DNA of 64,000 nt from Sanguinoderma infundibulare (GCA_032821775.1 JAVLRN010000003.1:1-64000), one strand, 5' to 3'. Positions 1-9,659 are shown, counted from the stretch's first letter. Numbers and translations: made by a program. The notes: a model not told the origin generated them from the letters alone.

Positions 1-131
1 CCAACCCTAACCCTAACCCTAACCCTAACCCTAACCCTAACCCTAACCCTAACCCTAACCCTAACCCTAACCCTAACCCTAACCCTAACCCTAACCCTAA
101 CCCTAACCCTAACCCTAACCCTAACCCTAAC
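1..131. repeat. Terminal telomere repeat (CCCTAA)n
   Basis: About 21 tandem copies of CCCTAA, nearly perfect, start at base 1 and stop at about 131 where unique sequence (TTTAAGTCACAG) begins. The C-rich strand reads 5' to 3' inward, so the G-rich TTAGGG strand runs to the left end, as expected for a true left chromosome end. The repeat is the vertebrate/filamentous-fungal type. The array is short and may be cut by the assembly rather than complete. Confidence 0.97.
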
Positions 132-591
132 CTTTAAGTCACAGTAGGCAGGCTCGATGATTTAGTCGAGAGCTTGGGGTAAACAGGCGTCGCACGATGA
201 TATTAACCCACGTGTTGAGTATACACGGCGCCTGGATGAGTAGACTCTTTACCGATCCGAGGACGTGGAGTGCTACCGCTTCGGCGGGGCCATCGGACTC
301 TGGAGTCGAAATATTCGTCCCGAGGGGGCGCGGACCCGGCCGGCAGCCTTTGCCGGCTAATTGGGCATTGGCTCGATGATATAAGGCCTTCGCGCTAGCC
401 TCCGAAAGGAGCACAAATAACGATTATACGGTTCAGTGGATAGTCGTGTTCGTTATCAAGACTTTGTGCCCCATTTCCCCACGAAATGTCAATCAGTAAA
501 CTGATACTAACCTGATACTACTCCTCGGTAGCAGGCCCTCAATTGCAAATCAAGGATACTCACGGCCCCGCTCACTGGGGCCGGCGCGGTC

Positions 592-737
592 TAACCCAAA
601 CCCTAACCGTGAGTCCTTATAAGTCGACTTAATCGTTGGCTTTGCTGAAGCGCTTATGTTTCAACCGGTTTAGCTAAACCAAACGCTAACCCTAACCGAC
701 CCCTAACCTTACCCGAACCCTAATCAAACCCTAACGG
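592..737 (+). repeat. Degenerate internal telomere-like patch in element 3' region
   Basis: Two clusters of CCCTAA-like words (592-608 and about 676-737) mix perfect CCCTAACC with variants such as CCCCTAACC, TTACCCG and CCCTAATC. The same patch recurs in each copy of the element (about +2835, +5670 and +8505). It is therefore part of the element and not a separate healing event in each copy. A role in pairing with the chromosome overhang or in binding telomere proteins is possible but is inference. Confidence 0.8.
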
Positions 738-813
738 AAGTACCCGTTGAGTAAGCGCGCGCTTAACCACCGCGCTTATTATGTAAGATTAAGCGCCTTA
801 AGTTCGTCTAAGG

Positions 814-868
814 GCACGTGACCATCTAAGCGCCGCAAGCGGCGCTTAGATTGCGACTGGTCACGTGC
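814..868 (+). repeat. Nested hairpin in element 3' region
   Basis: A perfect inverted repeat (ATCTAAGCGCCGC / GCGGCGCTTAGAT, 824-851, 2-nt loop) is enclosed by a second one (GCACGTGACC at 814-823 and GGTCACGTGC at 859-868). It recurs in every copy. Nearby are TAAGCGCGCGCTTA (752-765), GGCCCC/GGGGCC (564-582) and paired GCCGGC boxes at about 1020-1036. The 3' region is therefore unusually rich in structure, as would fit a 3' UTR recognised by its own reverse transcriptase. That role is inferred. Confidence 0.75.
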
Positions 869-1153
869 TAGGTCACGTGTCTCTCCATCTAATCTTGTCT
901 CCCGGATCACGGTCCGGAGGCGATAAGATAAGGATGAAGTGAACACGTGATGACCGGAAGGTCGGCCATCAGAACGTAAGCTTGATTAGTCCTCGGCCCG
1001 CGCCAGGCTATTCCAGACCGCCGGCTTCTCGGCCGGCATGATCACGCCATCGCTTCGGCACAGTTATTTGCAATTGCGCACGGACCATCGTACGATCGGT
1101 TTAATTCAGCCAATCGGAACTCCGTGTGAACGGACCAAACAACAGGATACTAA

Positions 1154-1226
1154 GGTTGCCCTGACGAGCTTATAAGCGAAACAGGCGAGCAGGAGGTCGG
1201 CAAGTCCACCTCCCCTGTTGGCAACC
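1154..1226 (+). ncRNA. Type-I hammerhead ribozyme, copy 1
   Basis: All conserved hammerhead parts are present in order. Stem I 5' strand is GGTTGCC (1154-1160). Core CTGACGA is at 1161-1167. Stem II is GCT-TATA-AGC (1168-1177). GAAA is at 1178-1181. Stem III pairs CAGG with CCTG (1182-1185/1214-1217) and GGAGGT with ACCTCC (1192-1197/1208-1213). Then come U16.1 and H17 (TT, 1218-1219) and the stem I 3' strand GGCAACC (1220-1226), which pairs perfectly with the first strand. Predicted self-cleavage is between 1219 and 1220. It lies on the same strand as the reverse transcriptase. Hammerheads are known in Penelope-like elements of many eukaryotes; here the motif sits about 40 nt before the telomeric 3' junction. 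Confidence 0.9.
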
Positions 1227-1244
1227 CCCTTTCGTAGCTAGTCG

Positions 1245-2738
1245 TTGCGTGTTCACTCCATCCTAACCCTAACCATTATACATGGAACCAAAGACTTGGT
1301 GCAAAAATTGAGCAAAATTAAACTCCCTAGACCGCCTTTTGGCGAACGGTGGTACTTTGTCACCGGCGACGTTGTCGCATTCTACCCAAACGTTCCCCTC
1401 GATCAATGTCTGGATATTGTATACCAGATGTGGCTAGACTTCACGTTTGATCCGTTAGAATTCAATGCAACGGTAGAGGTCGACGGCATAGTGCGAGGCT
1501 TAGCGGGCGCTGAGCAACGTGATTATGCTGATATCTTCCAAAAGTGTCTAAGGGAAGGCAACACGGATCTGATCTGTAAATATGGCAATAAATTATATAA
1601 GCAAAAGCGGGGCCTTGCTATGGGCGTCGCGGATTCTCCCGATCTAGCTAACCTTTTCGGTTGGCACTTCGAAAAGCTTAGCCAAATAATGACTGACGAG
1701 CGCACTGCATTTTACGGTCGTTACATCGACGATTGCTTCGGCATCGTTCGCGCCAAGAGTAGTGATGAGGCGCAACGATACCTTAGCAGCAAAATATCGT
1801 TCGATGGCTGTCAGATCCTGTGGGAAGCATCTGACTTGCGGTGTAACTTTTTAGACGCGACGTTTTACTTTGGGGGCAATGGCACCGCCCTAGAATGGCG
1901 TCCGTATCGCAAGCAGAAGAACCACCTTGAACGAATTCCTTGGATTTCTCACCATCCTCTCGATGTTAAACGCGGTACTTTTACCGGTGAGATGTCAAGG
2001 CTCGCCACGCTTAGTAGCACCTTTCCTGTCTACTTGGGAAGCGTCAAAGACTTGGTATGTCTTTACGTAAAGCGTGGTTACCCACAAGACCTGTTGAATA
2101 CTTGGGTGAGGAAACACCTTACCGAACGCTGGGACAATCGTTTACGTGAGAATAACGATCGCGAAACCGAAAGCGTCTTGGTCCTGAAATCCGAGTACAA
2201 CACGGCCTGGAATTGGTTCAATGCTACCGAGTTTGGAGCATCAATCTTAGATTACTGGAGAGATTGGCATGCGAATGCAGATCTCGGCCTACCCCGTCCC
2301 GGATTTCCCCCGGCGGAGTGGCCCCGGCCATCGCCAGCGACCCTGGGAAAGTCGCTGGCTGAGACGGAAGGAGCCTTCTTAACGGAAGTGCACACCCCGC
2401 CTTCAGGGAGTCTTTGGATTCCCGATATCCGGAAAATCAGTATGTTAGACCGTCGAGTTCTGGTTTCGCGAAAGCGAACCCGGAATATGTTCGACTTAAC
2501 AAGTCTTTGGAAAAAGATGGTGTTTCAGAAGTTAGATGAACGTGTACTGTCGGAACAAGACCCCGACCCGGCTGAAAAGCCAGCTCCAGTACGCGCACCT
2601 ATCGCGTCCAGCTCCCGTCATCAGCCCGCGGCCCCTGTCTCACAAGCCGCAGTGGGTGATTCTGATGATGTGATCTATGTCAATTACGACCCGTCTGGAC
2701 GTCGTTCACCTGGTCTTGGATTAGGCCATTTCGGTTGA
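1245..2738 (+). CDS. Penelope-like reverse transcriptase, N-terminally truncated (copy 1)
   Basis: The open frame runs through the telomeric tract; the first in-frame ATG is only at 1428, inside the RT domain, so no normal start exists. Counting residues from 1245: motif A is TGDVVAFYPNVP (Asp42), motif B is GLAMGVADSPDLANLF (about 123-138), motif C is YIDD (160-163). Motif D/E is FLDATFYF, and a thumb region follows with HPLDVKRGTFTGE and KRGYPQDLL. RT motifs 1 and 2 (the PKIHK-type region) are missing. The C-terminal part (EYNTAWNWF, SRKRTRNMFDLTSLWKK) resembles basidiomycete Coprina proteins as I remember them. There is no endonuclease domain. The catalytic aspartates are intact but the fingers are absent, so the copy is probably inactive unless an upstream exon is supplied elsewhere. 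Confidence 0.85.
   Translation: MRVHSILTLTIIHGTKDLVQKLSKIKLPRPPFGERWYFVTGDVVAFYPNVPLDQCLDIVYQMWLDFTFDPLEFNATVEVDGIVRGLAGAEQRDYADIFQKCLREGNTDLICKYGNKLYKQKRGLAMGVADSPDLANLFGWHFEKLSQIMTDERTAFYGRYIDDCFGIVRAKSSDEAQRYLSSKISFDGCQILWEASDLRCNFLDATFYFGGNGTALEWRPYRKQKNHLERIPWISHHPLDVKRGTFTGEMSRLATLSSTFPVYLGSVKDLVCLYVKRGYPQDLLNTWVRKHLTERWDNRLRENNDRETESVLVLKSEYNTAWNWFNATEFGASILDYWRDWHANADLGLPRPGFPPAEWPRPSPATLGKSLAETEGAFLTEVHTPPSGSLWIPDIRKISMLDRRVLVSRKRTRNMFDLTSLWKKMVFQKLDERVLSEQDPDPAEKPAPVRAPIASSSRHQPAAPVSQAAVGDSDDVIYVNYDPSGRRSPGLGLGHFG
1262..1274 (+). repeat. Telomeric junction tract between elements
   Basis: CCTAACCCTAACC (1262-1274) marks the 3' end of one element and the start of the next (ATTATACATGG...). 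Identical tracts lie at 4097-4109 and 6932-6944. On the minus strand, reading toward the telomere, each is GGTTAGGGTTAGG followed at once by ATGGAGTG, which is the first cDNA copied from the element's 3' end. This is the signature of priming from a chromosome 3' end. Confidence 0.9.
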
Positions 2739-4109
2739 ACAATGACATTAGTGAAAAGGCAATCCGGCCTCAGCAGATCGTAGCACTTCAATGTGCCAGG
2801 CTGAGCACTGCGGAATGGCGGATGGTGGCTCGGTTTATCCGGGCGTACCGGGGCATTGTGTCCTCGGTTGTAACCAACGTCCCACGGTGAATGGGAAAAC
2901 TGTACCCAACGATGGGCGGGTTTGGCACCCGCTTCGGCCGCTACGGCGGTGATTTCGATCGTATTGCTTTAAGTCACAGTAGGCAGGCTCGATGATTTAG
3001 TCGAGAGCTTGGGGTAAACAGGCGTCGCACGATGATATTAACCCACGTGTTGAGTATACACGGCGCCTGGATGAGTAGACTCTTTACCGATCCGAGGACG
3101 TGGAGTGCTACCGCTTCGGCGGGGCCATCGGACTCTGGAGTCGAAATATTCGTCCCGAGGGGGCGCGGACCCGGCCGGCAGCCTTTGCCGGCTAATTGGG
3201 CATTGGCTCGATGATATAAGGCCTTCGCGCTAGCCTCCGAAAGGAGCACAAATAACGATTATACGGTTCAGTGGATAGTCGTGTTCGTTATCAAGACTTT
3301 GTGCCCCATTTCCCCACGAAATGTCAATCAGTAAACTGATACTAACCTGATACTACTCCTCGGTAGCAGGCCCTCAATTGCAAATCAAGGATACTCACGG
3401 CCCCGCTCACTGGGGCCGGCGCGGTCTAACCCAAACCCTAACCGTGAGTCCTTATAAGTCGACTTAATCGTTGGCTTTGCTGAAGCGCTTATGTTTCAAC
3501 CGGTTTAGCTAAACCAAACGCTAACCCTAACCGACCCCTAACCTTACCCGAACCCTAATCAAACCCTAACGGAAGTACCCGTTGAGTAAGCGCGCGCTTA
3601 ACCACCGCGCTTATTATGTAAGATTAAGCGCCTTAAGTTCGTCTAAGGGCACGTGACCATCTAAGCGCCGCAAGCGGCGCTTAGATTGCGACTGGTCACG
3701 TGCTAGGTCACGTGTCTCTCCATCTAATCTTGTCTCCCGGATCACGGTCCGGAGGCGATAAGATAAGGATGAAGTGAACACGTGATGACCGGAAGGTCGG
3801 CCATCAGAACGTAAGCTTGATTAGTCCTCGGCCCGCGCCAGGCTATTCCAGACCGCCGGCTTCTCGGCCGGCATGATCACGCCATCGCTTCGGCACAGTT
3901 ATTTGCAATTGCGCACGGACCATCGTACGATCGGTTTAATTCAGCCAATCGGAACTCCGTGTGAACGGACCAAACAACAGGATACTAAGGTTGCCCTGAC
4001 GAGCTTATAAGCGAAACAGGCGAGCAGGAGGTCGGCAAGTCCACCTCCCCTGTTGGCAACCCCCTTTCGTAGCTAGTCGTTGCGTGTTCACTCCATCCTA
4101 ACCCTAACC
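1275..4109 (+). mobile_element. Telomere-attached Penelope-like retroelement, copy 1 (Coprina-like, EN-minus)
   Basis: This is a 2,835-bp unit: truncated reverse-transcriptase frame, about 230 bp of spacer, then the structured 3' region with hammerhead, ending in a telomeric tract. Copies 1 to 3 have the same length and are almost base-identical. No GIY-YIG endonuclease is encoded. Endonuclease-lacking Penelope-like elements that prime on telomere ends are known as Athena (rotifers) and Coprina (basidiomycetes), and orientation, junctions and protein all fit Coprina. Because all copies share the same 5' start, the array probably grew by recombination or by repeated use of the same truncated template. 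Four independent truncations at one base are unlikely. Confidence 0.85.
3989..4061 (+). ncRNA. Type-I hammerhead ribozyme, copy 2
   Basis: This is identical to copy 1, shifted by 2,835 bp. Core CTGACGA is at 3996-4002, GAAA at 4013-4016, and the 7-bp stem I is intact. Predicted cleavage is between 4054 and 4055. Confidence 0.9.
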
Positions 4110-5573
4110 ATTATACATGGAACCAAAGACTTGGTGCAAAAATTGAGCAAAATTAAACTCCCTAGACCGCCTTTTGGCGAACGGTGGTACTTTGTCACCG
4201 GCGACGTTGTCGCATTCTACCCAAACGTTCCCCTCGATCAATGTCTGGATATTGTATACCAGATGTGGCTAGACTTCACGTTTGATCCGTTAGAATTCAA
4301 TGCAACGGTAGAGGTCGACGGCATAGTGCGAGGCTTAGCGGGCGCTGAGCAACGTGATTATGCTGATATCTTCCAAAAGTGTCTAAGGGAAGGCAACACG
4401 GATCTGATCTGTAAATATGGCAATAAATTATATAAGCAAAAGCGGGGCCTTGCTATGGGCGTCGCGGATTCTCCCGATCTAGCTAACCTTTTCGGTTGGC
4501 ACTTCGAAAAGCTTAGCCAAATAATGACTGACGAGCGCACTGCATTTTACGGTCGTTACATCGACGATTGCTTCGGCATCGTTCGCGCCAAGAGTAGTGA
4601 TGAGGCGCAACGATACCTTAGCAGCAAAATATCGTTCGATGGCTGTCAGATCCTGTGGGAAGCATCTGACTTGCGGTGTAACTTTTTAGACGCGACGTTT
4701 TACTTTGGGGGCAATGGCACCGCCCTAGAATGGCGTCCGTATCGCAAGCAGAAGAACCACCTTGAACGAATTCCTTGGATTTCTCACCATCCTCTCGATG
4801 TTAAACGCGGTACTTTTACCGGTGAGATGTCAAGGCTCGCCACGCTTAGTAGCACCTTTCCTGTCTACTTGGGAAGCGTCAAAGACTTGGTATGTCTTTA
4901 CGTAAAGCGTGGTTACCCACAAGACCTGTTGAATACTTGGGTGAGGAAACACCTTACCGAACGCTGGGACAATCGTTTACGTGAGAATAACGATCGCGAA
5001 ACCGAAAGCGTCTTGGTCCTGAAATCCGAGTACAACACGGCCTGGAATTGGTTCAATGCTACCGAGTTTGGAGCATCAATCTTAGATTACTGGAGAGATT
5101 GGCATGCGAATGCAGATCTCGGCCTACCCCGTCCCGGATTTCCCCCGGCGGAGTGGCCCCGGCCATCGCCAGCGACCCTGGGAAAGTCGCTGGCTGAGAC
5201 GGAAGGAGCCTTCTTAACGGAAGTGCACACCCCGCCTTCAGGGAGTCTTTGGATTCCCGATATCCGGAAAATCAGTATGTTAGACCGTCGAGTTCTGGTT
5301 TCGCGAAAGCGAACCCGGAATATGTTCGACTTAACAAGTCTTTGGAAAAAGATGGTGTTTCAGAAGTTAGATGAACGTGTACTGTCGGAACAAGACCCCG
5401 ACCCGGCTGAAAAGCCAGCTCCAGTACGCGCACCTATCGCGTCCAGCTCCCGTCATCAGCCCGCGGCCCCTGTCTCACAAGCCGCAGTGGGTGATTCTGA
5501 TGATGTGATCTATGTCAATTACGACCCGTCTGGACGTCGTTCACCTGGTCTTGGATTAGGCCATTTCGGTTGA
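4080..5573 (+). CDS. Penelope-like reverse transcriptase, N-terminally truncated (copy 2)
   Basis: The translation is identical to copy 1: the catalytic motif A aspartate and the YIDD box are present, motifs 1-2 are missing, and there is no initiator ATG before the RT core. The same frame reads through the telomeric tract (residues 5-11). The stop is followed by about 230 bp of spacer before the next 3' region. Confidence 0.85.
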   Translation: MRVHSILTLTIIHGTKDLVQKLSKIKLPRPPFGERWYFVTGDVVAFYPNVPLDQCLDIVYQMWLDFTFDPLEFNATVEVDGIVRGLAGAEQRDYADIFQKCLREGNTDLICKYGNKLYKQKRGLAMGVADSPDLANLFGWHFEKLSQIMTDERTAFYGRYIDDCFGIVRAKSSDEAQRYLSSKISFDGCQILWEASDLRCNFLDATFYFGGNGTALEWRPYRKQKNHLERIPWISHHPLDVKRGTFTGEMSRLATLSSTFPVYLGSVKDLVCLYVKRGYPQDLLNTWVRKHLTERWDNRLRENNDRETESVLVLKSEYNTAWNWFNATEFGASILDYWRDWHANADLGLPRPGFPPAEWPRPSPATLGKSLAETEGAFLTEVHTPPSGSLWIPDIRKISMLDRRVLVSRKRTRNMFDLTSLWKKMVFQKLDERVLSEQDPDPAEKPAPVRAPIASSSRHQPAAPVSQAAVGDSDDVIYVNYDPSGRRSPGLGLGHFG

Positions 5574-6944
5574 ACAATGACATTAGTGAAAAGGCAATCC
5601 GGCCTCAGCAGATCGTAGCACTTCAATGTGCCAGGCTGAGCACTGCGGAATGGCGGATGGTGGCTCGGTTTATCCGGGCGTACCGGGGCATTGTGTCCTC
5701 GGTTGTAACCAACGTCCCACGGTGAATGGGAAAACTGTACCCAACGATGGGCGGGTTTGGCACCCGCTTCGGCCGCTACGGCGGTGATTTCGATCGTATT
5801 GCTTTAAGTCACAGTAGGCAGGCTCGATGATTTAGTCGAGAGCTTGGGGTAAACAGGCGTCGCACGATGATATTAACCCACGTGTTGAGTATACACGGCG
5901 CCTGGATGAGTAGACTCTTTACCGATCCGAGGACGTGGAGTGCTACCGCTTCGGCGGGGCCATCGGACTCTGGAGTCGAAATATTCGTCCCGAGGGGGCG
6001 CGGACCCGGCCGGCAGCCTTTGCCGGCTAATTGGGCATTGGCTCGATGATATAAGGCCTTCGCGCTAGCCTCCGAAAGGAGCACAAATAACGATTATACG
6101 GTTCAGTGGATAGTCGTGTTCGTTATCAAGACTTTGTGCCCCATTTCCCCACGAAATGTCAATCAGTAAACTGATACTAACCTGATACTACTCCTCGGTA
6201 GCAGGCCCTCAATTGCAAATCAAGGATACTCACGGCCCCGCTCACTGGGGCCGGCGCGGTCTAACCCAAACCCTAACCGTGAGTCCTTATAAGTCGACTT
6301 AATCGTTGGCTTTGCTGAAGCGCTTATGTTTCAACCGGTTTAGCTAAACCAAACGCTAACCCTAACCGACCCCTAACCTTACCCGAACCCTAATCAAACC
6401 CTAACGGAAGTACCCGTTGAGTAAGCGCGCGCTTAACCACCGCGCTTATTATGTAAGATTAAGCGCCTTAAGTTCGTCTAAGGGCACGTGACCATCTAAG
6501 CGCCGCAAGCGGCGCTTAGATTGCGACTGGTCACGTGCTAGGTCACGTGTCTCTCCATCTAATCTTGTCTCCCGGATCACGGTCCGGAGGCGATAAGATA
6601 AGGATGAAGTGAACACGTGATGACCGGAAGGTCGGCCATCAGAACGTAAGCTTGATTAGTCCTCGGCCCGCGCCAGGCTATTCCAGACCGCCGGCTTCTC
6701 GGCCGGCATGATCACGCCATCGCTTCGGCACAGTTATTTGCAATTGCGCACGGACCATCGTACGATCGGTTTAATTCAGCCAATCGGAACTCCGTGTGAA
6801 CGGACCAAACAACAGGATACTAAGGTTGCCCTGACGAGCTTATAAGCGAAACAGGCGAGCAGGAGGTCGGCAAGTCCACCTCCCCTGTTGGCAACCCCCT
6901 TTCGTAGCTAGTCGTTGCGTGTTCACTCCATCCTAACCCTAACC
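4110..6944 (+). mobile_element. Telomere-attached Penelope-like retroelement, copy 2
   Basis: Same layout and length as copy 1. It starts directly after CCTAACCCTAACC (4097-4109) and ends with the same tract at 6932-6944. I saw no base difference from copy 1 in the parts compared by eye. Confidence 0.85.
6824..6896 (+). ncRNA. Type-I hammerhead ribozyme, copy 3
   Basis: Identical to copy 1, shifted by 5,670 bp. All core and stem bases are conserved. Predicted cleavage is between 6889 and 6890. Confidence 0.9.
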
Positions 6945-8408
6945 ATTATACATGGAACCAAAGACTTGGTGCAAAAATTGAGCAAAATTAAACTCCCTAG
7001 ACCGCCTTTTGGCGAACGGTGGTACTTTGTCACCGGCGACGTTGTCGCATTCTACCCAAACGTTCCCCTCGATCAATGTCTGGATATTGTATACCAGATG
7101 TGGCTAGACTTCACGTTTGATCCGTTAGAATTCAATGCAACGGTAGAGGTCGACGGCATAGTGCGAGGCTTAGCGGGCGCTGAGCAACGTGATTATGCTG
7201 ATATCTTCCAAAAGTGTCTAAGGGAAGGCAACACGGATCTGATCTGTAAATATGGCAATAAATTATATAAGCAAAAGCGGGGCCTTGCTATGGGCGTCGC
7301 GGATTCTCCCGATCTAGCTAACCTTTTCGGTTGGCACTTCGAAAAGCTTAGCCAAATAATGACTGACGAGCGCACTGCATTTTACGGTCGTTACATCGAC
7401 GATTGCTTCGGCATCGTTCGCGCCAAGAGTAGTGATGAGGCGCAACGATACCTTAGCAGCAAAATATCGTTCGATGGCTGTCAGATCCTGTGGGAAGCAT
7501 CTGACTTGCGGTGTAACTTTTTAGACGCGACGTTTTACTTTGGGGGCAATGGCACCGCCCTAGAATGGCGTCCGTATCGCAAGCAGAAGAACCACCTTGA
7601 ACGAATTCCTTGGATTTCTCACCATCCTCTCGATGTTAAACGTGGTACTTTTACCGGTGAGATGTCAAGGCTCGCCACGCTTAGTAGCACCTTTCCTGTC
7701 TACTTGGGAAGCGTCAAAGACTTGGTATGTCTTTACGTAAAGCGTGGTTACCCACAAGACCTGTTGAATACTTGGGTGAGGAAACACCTTACCGAACGCT
7801 GGGACAATCGTTTACGTGAGAATAACGATCGCGAAACCGAAAGCGTCTTGGTCCTGAAATCCGAGTACAACACGGCCTGGAATTGGTTCAATGCTACCGA
7901 GTTTGGAGCATCAATCTTAGATTACTGGAGAGATTGGCATGCGAATGCAGATCTCGGCCTACCCCGTCCCGGATTTCCCCCGGCGGAGTGGCCCCGGCCA
8001 TCGCCAGCGACCCTGGGAAAGTCGCTGGCTGAGACGGAAGGAGCCTTCTTAACGGAAGTGCACACCCCGCCTTCAGGGAGTCTTTGGATTCCCGATATCC
8101 GGAAAATCAGTATGTTAGACCGTCGAGTTCTGGTTTCGCGAAAGCGAACCCGGAATATGTTCGACTTAACAAGTCTTTGGAAAAAGATGGTGTTTCAGAA
8201 GTTAGATGAACGTGTACTGTCGGAACAAGACCCCGACCCGGCTGAAAAGCCAGCTCCAGTACGCGCACCTATCGCGTCCAGCTCCCGTCATCAGCCCGCG
8301 GCCCCTGTCTCACAAGCCGCAGTGGGTGATTCTGATGATGTGATCTATGTCAATTACGACCCGTCTGGACGTCGTTCACCTGGTCTTGGATTAGGCCATT
8401 TCGGTTGA
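6915..8408 (+). CDS. Penelope-like reverse transcriptase, N-terminally truncated (copy 3)
   Basis: The protein is identical to copies 1 and 2. The only base difference I found is at 7643 (T, against C at 1973 and 4808), which changes an Arg codon CGC to CGT without changing the residue. Same missing RT motifs 1-2 and same intact YIDD. Confidence 0.85.
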   Translation: MRVHSILTLTIIHGTKDLVQKLSKIKLPRPPFGERWYFVTGDVVAFYPNVPLDQCLDIVYQMWLDFTFDPLEFNATVEVDGIVRGLAGAEQRDYADIFQKCLREGNTDLICKYGNKLYKQKRGLAMGVADSPDLANLFGWHFEKLSQIMTDERTAFYGRYIDDCFGIVRAKSSDEAQRYLSSKISFDGCQILWEASDLRCNFLDATFYFGGNGTALEWRPYRKQKNHLERIPWISHHPLDVKRGTFTGEMSRLATLSSTFPVYLGSVKDLVCLYVKRGYPQDLLNTWVRKHLTERWDNRLRENNDRETESVLVLKSEYNTAWNWFNATEFGASILDYWRDWHANADLGLPRPGFPPAEWPRPSPATLGKSLAETEGAFLTEVHTPPSGSLWIPDIRKISMLDRRVLVSRKRTRNMFDLTSLWKKMVFQKLDERVLSEQDPDPAEKPAPVRAPIASSSRHQPAAPVSQAAVGDSDDVIYVNYDPSGRRSPGLGLGHFG

Positions 8409-9659
8409 ACAATGACATTAGTGAAAAGGCAATCCGGCCTCAGCAGATCGTAGCACTTCAATGTGCCAGGCTGAGCACTGCGGAATGGCGGATGGTGGCT
8501 CGGTTTATCCGGGCGTACCGGGGCATTGTGTCCTCGGTTGTAACCAACGTCCCACGGTGAATGGGAAAACTGTACCCAACGATGGGCGGGTTTGGCACCC
8601 GCTTCGGCCGCTACGGCGGTGATTTCGATCGTATTGCTTTAAGTCACAGTAGGCAGGCTCGATGATTTAGTCGAGAGCTTGGGGTAAACAGGCGTCGCAC
8701 GATGATATTAACCCACGTGTTGAGTATACACGGCGCCTGGATGAGTAGACTCTTTACCGATCCGAGGACGTGGAGTGCTACCGCTTCGGCGGGGCCATCG
8801 GACTCTGGAGTCGAAATATTCGTCCCGAGGGGGCGCGGACCCGGCCGGCAGCCTTTGCCGGCTAATTGGGCATTGGCTCGATGATATAAGGCCTTCGCGC
8901 TAGCCTCCGAAAGGAGCACAAATAACGATTATACGGTTCAGTGGATAGTCGTGTTCGTTATCAAGACTTTGTGCCCCATTTCCCCACGAAATGTCAATCA
9001 GTAAACTGATACTAACCTGATACTACTCCTCGGTAGCAGGCCCTCAATTGCAAATCAAGGATACTCACGGCCCCGCTCACTGGGGCCGGCGCGGTCTAAC
9101 CCAAACCCTAACCGTGAGTCCTTATAAGTCGACTTAATCGTTGGCTTTGCTGAAGCGCTTATGTTTCAACCGGTTTAGCTAAACCAAACGCTAACCCTAA
9201 CCGACCCCTAACCTTACCCGAACCCTAATCAAACCCTAACGGAAGTACCCGTTGAGTAAGCGCGCGCTTAACCACCGCGCTTATTATGTAAGATTAAGCG
9301 CCTTAAGTTCGTCTAAGGGCACGTGACCATCTAAGCGCCGCAAGCGGCGCTTAGATTGCGACTGGTCACGTGCTAGGTCACGTGTTCTTTATCTAATCTT
9401 GTCTAACCGGATCACGGTCCGGCAGTGATAAGATAAAGGATGAAGTGAACACGTGATGACCGGAAGGTCGGCCAACAGAACGTAAGCTTGATTAGTCCTC
9501 GGCCCGCGCCAGGCTACTCTAGACCGCCGGCTTCTCGGCCGGCATGATCACGCCATCGCTTCGGCACAGTTATTTGCAATTGCGCACGGACCATCGTACG
9601 ATCGGTTTAATTCAGCCAATCGGAACTCCGTGTGAACGGACCAAACAACAGGATACTAA

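Larger units (their letters stand above)
131..1274 (+). mobile_element. Distal 5'-truncated telomeric Penelope-like element (3' region only)
   Basis: This 1.14-kb stretch is the 3' non-coding part of the element that is repeated downstream (same sequence at 2966-4109, 5801-6944 and 8636-9776). It lacks the reverse-transcriptase frame: its left end is fused straight to the terminal telomere. Its right end is CCTAACCCTAACC. This is what is expected if an element was reverse transcribed onto a chromosome end, stopped early and was then capped by telomerase. It contains a telomere-like patch, several strong hairpins and a hammerhead ribozyme, each listed separately. Small open frames on both strands (for example 139-414 minus) look like chance: they match no family I know and overlap each other. 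Confidence 0.8.

Noticed and set aside
139..414. 91-codon minus-strand frame repeated in each retroelement copy
   Set aside because: It overlaps a 60-codon plus frame, has no known motif, and lies in the non-coding 3' region; its repetition only reflects the tandem unit.
940..975. A second hammerhead around CGTGATGACCGG...GGCCATC
   Set aside because: It has GATGA but lacks the CTGANGA/GAAA pair in the right order and a matching stem I; the real core is at 1154-1226.
1245..1247. TTG as a real start codon of the reverse transcriptase
   Set aside because: Fungal nuclear genes rarely start at TTG, and the codons that follow are telomeric repeat; the frame is simply open upstream of a truncation.
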